A DNA stretch of 64,000 nt from Circinella umbellata (Eukaryota > Mucoromycota > Mucoromycetes > Mucorales > Lichtheimiaceae). The notes under the pieces were generated by a model that was given only the letters and a program-made list of their open reading frames with translations, was not told where the DNA came from and did no database searches. The stretch spans positions 1 through 64,000 of the forward strand of contig JAIWNF010000001.1 of NCBI GenBank assembly GCA_025093555.1, given 5' to 3'. Below, piece after piece: positions 57,092-64,000 of the stretch (the stretch's first letter is position 1; the number at the start of each line of letters is the position of its first letter). The position numbers and the translations under genes were made by a program.

Positions 57092-58386
57092 ATGCATCGA
57101 TCATTATTATTATTTTCAAGGTGTAATCATCACCGAACTATAACTACTACAGCTTGTCGAAAAGAATATGTTTATGGTTTGTCAAGTGTACAAGCTGCTT
57201 TACAAGCTAACAAAAGAGCTCATTTAGATAAGCTTTACATTCAGAAATCGATCGATCGGTACATTACTTTTTTTTTTGTTTATTTTATTGCTTCGAAAAA
57301 AAAAAAAAAAAAACTAAAGTTTACAACAGAACGCGTCTATCTGGTATTCTGGATGCTTGTCAAAAACAGAATATACCAGTTTCTTCGGTAGATAAAGGAG
57401 AACTTAATAATATGTCTGGTAATAAACCACATCAGGTAAAAAAAAAAATCAATTCACTCTTTAATATGTATTATCACTGTCATCGAGTTACTTATTAAAA
57501 AGAAAACCTTCAGGGCGCTGTGTTGGATGGATCACCACGCATACCTATTGAATTAAGGGCCATGTCAAGTATAACGAATGGGGAATATAAAGGAATAATT
57601 ACACCACAAAAAACAGTATCATTTCAAAAGACAGCTTTGGACCGTCACCCTTTATGGATAGTTTTAGACGAAGTCCAGGATCCCCAGGTAATCTTCCTTC
57701 CACGTTACCTGTTGTGATATTTTTACCGACTTTAGTTGTTACATGATCATTTAAATTTTTTCCTTCAATCAACATGATAGAACCTCGGCTCTATATTAAG
57801 GTATTGCGAGAAAGAAAACAAACGAATTAAATATCTTTCGAAATGATGTAACTAATATATGTATATTTCTATTAGAACAGCGTATTACTTTGGTGTAGAT
57901 GGTGTATTATTATGTAGTAAAAATAGTGCTTCCTTAACACCAGCTGTTTCCAAAGTAAGTTCCGGTGCCATGGAGCTTATGGATGTTTATGCCACTCGAA
58001 ATCTCGTCAAATTCCTTCAGGTAAATATATTTATTTCTATCTTTGTTATTACCAAGCTCGCTTAGCATTCTTACTAAAATATAAATTGACGACAAAAATA
58101 AAATAACATAACATAATTGTAGGCGTCGTCAGAGGAAGGGTGGCAAATCATTGGGGCGGCTGTATCAGAAACATCTGCAATTGATTTGAAAAGCAAAAAG
58201 ATTGACAGGCCAACCATGCTAGTACTTGGTAACGAAGGAGTAGGATTAAGATATAATGTAAAACGATGCTGTGATCAATTTGTTAGTATACCTGCTATCC
58301 ATCAGAACAGTAACGATAATGGATTAATCGACAGCTTAAATGTGGGTGTTGCTGCTGGTATATTGATATCTCGATTTTGTTTGTAG
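57092..58386 (+). CDS. MRM1: Mitochondrial rRNA 2'-O-ribose methyltransferase Mrm1-like (SPOUT/TrmH)
   Basis: Mrm1 methylates the ribose of a conserved guanosine in the peptidyl-transferase centre of mitochondrial large rRNA. Six exons (57092-57258, 57330-57435, 57514-57687, 57781-57800, 57876-58020 and 58123-58386) give 291 residues. The N-terminus (MHRSLLLFSRCNHHRTITTTACRK) looks like a presequence. A substrate-binding domain is next (YGLSSVQAALQANKR). The SPOUT knot shows DEVQDPQNLGSILRTAYYFG, LTPAVSKVSSGAMELMDV, LVLGNEGVGLR, and SLNVGVAAGILI, the three TrmH motifs. Exon 4 is a 20-nt micro-exon coding the NLGSIL part of motif 1. The gene starts 215 bp after the septin stop, in tandem, with a T-rich leader. 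Confidence 0.93.
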
Positions 58387-58629
58387 ATACGTAGATGAAA
58401 ATTGAAAAGAAATTGTACAACTCTTGTTTATATATATATAAGAAAATATAAATAGAATAATATAAAAATGTAAAAGAAATGGCTTGAAAGGCGACCGGTA
58501 TACATATAAAAAATAAACACAATTGAAAAGGAGAATAAAGAGTTTGTAGGATAAAAAAGGAATGCGATAATAGGGAGAGAACTGGGAAATACTATTTTTA
58601 ATTGAAAAAAAAAGAAGTGATTACATAGA

Positions 58630-61600
58630 TCACCATTTACCATCGGAATTGGCACTAGCAGAACGCATTCGTGTAGAGATGGCTTCGTCGATAATATCCA
58701 AACTTCGAACACTTCGCCAATCGGCCAATGTTGATACCATGGAAATACGATTCTTCCATTTATCCATACTTGGTTTGTTTTCACTATCTGCTGGAGAAAG
58801 TAAATTAAATTCGTCTTCCAAGTTATGATTATTTCGATGTTCATGTTCATACCAATAATCTTGTTGTGGTGGTAATCCCATCATCGAACCACGTGGATCT
58901 TGTTGATACCGCACCAAACCAGTATCATTATAATTGGTTGCATGTCGTACAAGAATTACAGCTGCTAATTCTTTACAAAATTCTTGCAACACAATATATG
59001 AGTTGACAAAATTAGATAATTTGGCAAATGGATTGGTCATGGTGACAGGTGTAGCATTAGCACGTTGTGAATTCTGGAAGAATGTTGCTGAAGGTGAATT
59101 GGGTCCACTTGCACCATTGCCGTTTGTTGGTGTACCTGGTTGTGGTTGTTGTTGTAAGTTAGTTGTATTCAATTCTGGAAGAGCTTCACGGCTAGGTGTT
59201 CGACGTGGTGGTATGAAAGTAGCAGATTTTGAATTGGATGGTGAACCAGGACTATGTGGTGATGAAGGTGATTGCTGTGAGTTTTTGGAAAACACAAGTT
59301 GTGATAAACTTGGATGACGTGACAACTTTCCTTGTTCGCGAGGTGATGGTCCAGAAGGAGAACGTGCAAAAGTAGAGGCTGAACGTTTCAATTGAGGTTG
59401 CTGACCGTGATGATGATGGTGACCATTACTACCTCCTCCACTACTACTGCTATTGGTACCATGTAGAACGCCTCTTTTCTTCGCAATAGAAATCCGTGTT
59501 TCGAAATTGGGCACCAGTTGCGCTCGTTTCAAGGCTTCAAATGTGACCTGCTCCAATAACGAATAAAGACTGCGTCGATTGCCCTTGGCACTTGGAAGAG
59601 TCCATACACCACCATAAAGTACACCATCACCACCAATACGTACTGCTCTCCATTCGCAGATAACACCATCGACACGTTTATCTACGACACCCACAATTTT
59701 TTGAAGAATGCTGGTCACCAGTAAATTTTGTTCCATGGACGATTCGAGTAATTTGAAAAATTGGTCAAAGATCCGATTCATGAAAAGACCTTCATAATTA
59801 CCACATAATTTGTGTGGTGGTGTAGTGTTTTCAGGTTCGAAATCACGACGCAAGGCGACATCTTTAGATGAAACAATCATACTCATGGGACGACGTTGGG
59901 GACGTCCACGTCTATGTTCTGCTTCTCGTACATAATCCTTCTTCGTTTTGGGTGGTGGATAAGGGGATCGCCAAAAGTTCTTGGCTAATAACCCGTATTG
60001 GAATCGTTCCCGTGCTTCATGGAAATAATCATCATAACTGTTACCAGGGACGACAACATTTTGAAGACCTTCGGCTGAAGTACTTCTACGACCATCTACA
60101 TCGACACTTGTTGAACGACGTGCACTAGGAGGTGATCGAACACCAGATCCCAAAGAATCGGATTGAATGACAGATGATAAAGGCGGGGATTTCATACGCT
60201 CAAGTTCATCTTCAAGAGGTAATAATGACAAGATTCTGTAAAAATAAATTATAACATTTTAGTATCGTATATCTCTGTTTGGAAATACATATGTGTCTTT
60301 ATCTTACCTTTCAACCAACCAGCGCACTTTTTCTGTCTTGTCCGTTTTATGCGTTTCGGTTCCTTGTTCTTCATCCGCTGTAGACTTTTCTTCATCCGAT
60401 TCTTTAGACTTGGTTGTTGTTGGTTCAATCCCTTCTTCATTAGTTTTAGATCCAAGAGAGGATGAGTCTGTTGTGTCCTTTTCAACTTCTTCCACATATT
60501 CTCCTTCAGGTGTAATATCAAGATAATTACGGAGAATAAGATTGTAAATGGCAAATTGATTATATGTTTCAAGAACAGTATCAAAGAAACGTAATGTTGA
60601 AAGTGATAAATCGTGATATTCGGCATCAATCCGATTGATAAGTAACACGCGCAGCGTAAGTTCTTCATCATTTTCATCATTCATTCCACCAATCTTGTCC
60701 TTTCCTTCCTCGTCTTCTTCACTTTTCTCATCATCCTCATGATCATCATCAATAAGATCATGGCGCGGTAATAATGAACTCCGTGTTTCTGGTTCCAAAT
60801 CCTTGCCAACACCACCTTCTTCACCTAGTAATACGACCAAAAATGCATGAAGTAACTTTTGATCTGTTAATGAACGAATCATTTCTGTTGTATAGGCTGT
60901 TGCGGCAGTAGCAAGCTCAGCTGAAGGTGAGCTAAGAGCTGTACACACAACTGGATGCCAAAAATTGGCGGTGAGTTGAGCCATTAAAGCTGTCATCAGT
61001 CGACGATCAGCAACACGAGCAACATCGTTAAGGTACTCCCAGAAACTGTAAAATTCGTCGACAATAATATCTGTGTCGCGCACAGACTCTAATGCACGAA
61101 CAAAGTTGACATCAAATGGACTACGCTTTCTTCTTTTCTTCTTAAAACTATGATGAGCATTGACTGTAATCATTAAACAATTATTGGTGATCATGACTGG
61201 AACCGAAAGATGGATTCGACGACGTGGAGGTCTAACGGCTCCAACACGACCATTTTCGGATATTGAGAATGCGCCTGAATTTTTGGGAAGTTTGGCATAA
61301 AACAAAGCAAGTCGTTCAGCCTAAAGAAAAAAAAAAAGCATTTTTTGTAGTCAGCTTTCTATTCATTGCTTTCTTTCTTTGTTAATCCAGTCGCCAACAA
61401 TTAATAATTAGATAGAGAAGATATACATTACCATAATATCACATAAACCTGAATATTCCACCACATAGCATACATATTCTGGATCACCATCCAAAAGTCG
61501 TAATGCAAATAAAATAGCCTCTCGAGCAATTTCGCCAGTTTCTCCAGGCATATTCATGTAATCGATCAAAAACGTAAACATATCAAAACGAGGCTTTACC

Positions 61601-62640
61601 TGGGATGAGTATCTCAATTTTCCAACATATATTTTACATATACGTGTGTATATTTAACTGTAATAATTTTTTTTTAGCTTACCGTTAAAAACATATTCCA
61701 TGCGATTTTTTCATCCATACTTTCACGACGTTTGTGAAATGTGCGACCATCTTTACTGCTTCGCCAGACATTTTCGCCGAGCCCACGGCACCAACCCCGT
61801 TCAAAGAAAAGATCCATCAATGCAGCATTGCTCCCCTTAAAATGCGAAAAGACACCATGCATCAATTTAACCAACTCCAGTGAAAGTTCCGAAATAGCTT
61901 GAATCCGCTCCTCAGGACATGATTCAGGCTCAGTAGCCATTTGTTCATAATGATGAAATATCAAACGATGACAAGAATTGATAAGCTTTTGAAGAGGTAC
62001 ATGAACCGCACGTTCGGGAAGTAGCTGTGCATGAACGTTATTCACTAAACTACAAAAGAATCGGAGACAATGTACCCGCATTCCGTAAGGTGTCTAAAAA
62101 TAATAAATGATAATAATAATAAATAAGAGTGTAACTTCACACACACATATATACGTTTCTATAGTGTGTTGTTTCCCAGATATATAAAGATATCTTACAT
62201 CAACTCGAGCAAATTCGACCAACTCTTCCAAAACGCGCTTATGTAAAAGATATTCGAGACATGGTCCAGTTTCCAAACTATCACTAGCACGTTCGTATTC
62301 AAGCTCTTCGGCTTGAATAAGTTTAACAATATTCTGCAAACATACTGGGATGGGTGTTAAATCAACTGCATCCTTTAAAGGGTCTAATCATTAAGTATAT
62401 ATTAAAATCATCTCGTCAGTATACCAATTGGTTTTTTTTTTTTTTTGGTTGTTTACACACAGCTTCATTTCTCTCATCGTTTTTCTCTCTTCCGATTGAA
62501 TGTTCATTTATGTGTGTATTTGTTTTTTCCTTTTTACCTGCTGCAGTTTCATAATATTTCTGAATACCAATCCATGCTTCAGTCAAAAGTTCTAATTTGG
62601 TCTTGGTATTATTTCTCGCCAAGAATTTTGACAGAAACAT
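58630..62640 (-). CDS. FHIP-family protein (FTS and Hook-interacting protein homologue)
   Basis: FHIP links the Hook dynein adaptor to early endosomes in the FTS-Hook-FHIP complex (FhipA in Aspergillus). Six exons (62640-62538, 62383-62199, 62093-61683, 61599-61432, 61320-60308 and 60235-58630) give 1161 residues. The N-terminus reads MFLSKFLARNNTKTKLELL, then ISSYY-like IGIQKYYETAA and DPLKDAVDLTPIPV. The first helical block has GMRVHCLRFFCSLVNN and EKIAWNMFLTVKPRFDMFTF, and LIDYMNMPGETGEIAREAIL is typical of RAI16/FHIP proteins. A second helical part holds LRVLLINRIDAEYHDLSLST and RFFDTVLETYNQ. The C-terminal third is Ser/Pro/Gln-rich with a His stretch, flanking a conserved block EGLFMNRIFDQFFKLLESSM that is usual in fungal forms. 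Assignment is by overall motif order. It converges on MRM1 with only 243 bp between stops. Confidence 0.82.
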
Positions 62641-64000
62641 ATTTCTACAGCAAACAAATTCGTCGAACCCTTTTTTTTTTGTGGTGCGTTAGTTGGTTGG
62701 GTGGGAAACAAAAAAAAAAGGTACCAGAAAACCTTATGGAAGAGGTAACCATGTTAACCCCGCCTCCTCTTCTCTTTTTGTCGATCCCCGCCAATTTTAG
62801 GCTTGTATCCTTTTCAAACAAATGATACACAAAAATTGTTGTTGATTAAGCTTCCTTAGATCAAAAATTATAATCATAGAAAAAGAAAATGCAAGTTTAT
62901 TTATATGATTTATTACTTTTGAAGATAGCGTATAAATGTAAATAGTCATTTATACAAAGCTTATGTACGTAGACTTGGATATGTATTGCATTTTTATGCA
63001 CATCATCCTTTTGTTTTTTCTTCTTCGCTTTGACACTATTAAGAAAAGAATCAATATGCTTTTGATGTTTTATATACGTACGTATCTATAGAAATAATTT
63101 CTATTAATCTACTATATCAGCTACTTTTTACCATAGATACAGTTACTATTGCACAAAAATATCATAAAAATAAACATATCACATTTACACTTTTGGTGAT
63201 AAAAATAAATTTACTACATCTTGAAAAATTTTACCACACTCTAATACTATATGTGTGTGTGTATTTTTTTTGTTTGTATTTATACATAAATTACAAATTA
63301 ATTCTAATAAGAATATGTTGATATATTGTTACAAAAGAAGCAAGAATTTTTTTTTCTTGTAGACAAGGGTTAAAGTTTTATATAGATGTTGTAAACTGAG
63401 TTGCTCATGTCCTGATAACGCTTTTTTTATAGGGCTCTTGTCATTAATGATTAAAACACCAAGTAATGCACTGATATACAGAAATGTTTGAAATCTTGTT
63501 ATTATAGCCGAGGAAGGTCGTTTGTATTTACTTGTTTGGGTGTCATTTGATGTTATGCCGCGTGGTTGAAATACAGCATATCTACCTTGTGTTAATATGT
63601 CAAAAATGAATTCCATGCTTTTATACTTATAAAACGTTGTATTGATTTTGTTTTTATTGAATAAAAAGATATGCAAAAAATAAAATGAAACAGCAAACAA
63701 AGGTATTATATACATGAAAAAGAAACAAAGGAAAAATACTAAAAAAAGAATAAAGTTGAGCTGTACGTATCGCTGTGAGACTTTCACCATGTTTGAGTCA
63801 AAATCAACAATATATCACTTCCATTATGTTATGTATAATAAAACTAAACTTGGGGGTGGGAGAGATCACATAGTAGCCAAAAATAACAACAAAGAAAACC
63901 AACACATAACTTCTCATTTGATGAATAATAAAAATATGTTGTGAAAAAACAACAACGAGTACGTACTATTTCCTGTTCATCACAGTATTGAAAGCTGTTT
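62641..64000. other. Gene-free right edge
   Basis: This is the promoter region of the FHIP gene followed by AT-rich sequence to the window end. Open frames here are low-complexity and unsupported. The right edge may contain the 3' end of a gene outside the window, but I see no coding signal. Confidence 0.45.

Noticed and set aside
63329..63790. 153-codon minus-strand frame at the right edge
   Set aside because: Phe/Ile/Lys-rich and dominated by T/A runs; resembles translated AT-rich spacer.

Overview
This is a window from an AT-rich fungal nuclear genome. Its genes carry many short GT-AG introns (mostly 50-250 nt), pyrimidine-rich 5' regions and abundant homopolymer and microsatellite tracts. 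The gene set (fungal P3A proton pump, Kex2-type kexin, septin, Spp1/CXXC1, FHIP, NGL-type nuclease) and the local transposon types (Helitron-type Pif1 helicase, MULE with SWIM domain) point to an early-diverging fungus. I infer Mucoromycota, probably Mucorales. All gene models were assembled by hand from open frames plus splice sites; every full model listed keeps an intact reading frame across its junctions.

Layout. 0-6 kb is an accessory, repeat-rich end: a four-exon protein of unknown function (488-1373), two degenerate tandem repeats, a decayed MULE-type transposase tail, an unknown 3' coding block on the opposite strand, a GC-rich triple hairpin and a broken Helitron-type helicase. 8.6-12.2 kb holds the plasma-membrane H+-ATPase, with an unusually long gene-free stretch upstream. 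15.8-26.9 kb carries a queuosine-nucleotide glycosylase (QNG1/DUF2419), ORC3 and an F-box protein. 30-37 kb carries a tiny secreted Gly-rich protein, an NGL-type exonuclease, an Sdt1-type pyrimidine nucleotidase and a low-complexity protein with Trp repeats. 37-47 kb holds a kexin and an Spp1/CXXC1-like PHD protein, with a transposable element between them. 50-62.6 kb holds an alpha/beta hydrolase, mitochondrial ribosomal protein uL15m, a septin, the mitochondrial rRNA methyltransferase Mrm1 and an FHIP homologue.

The most interesting object is a 3.6-kb element at 40940-44551. It has about 51-bp terminal inverted repeats and is flanked by an identical 8-bp direct repeat (TATTATTA). Its interior carries a decayed minus-strand coding region that I cannot assign to any family, a second pair of 43-bp inverted repeats, about ten copies of an octamer (TACACGAT-like) and a set of ~47-bp subterminal repeats. 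Its right end lies 11 bp from the stop codon of the PHD-finger gene. I cannot tell from sequence alone whether the cargo is a divergent transposase, a captured gene or an endogenised viral gene.

The housekeeping genes are not a pathway cluster; they are ordinary neighbours. I found no tRNA, rRNA or CRISPR array.
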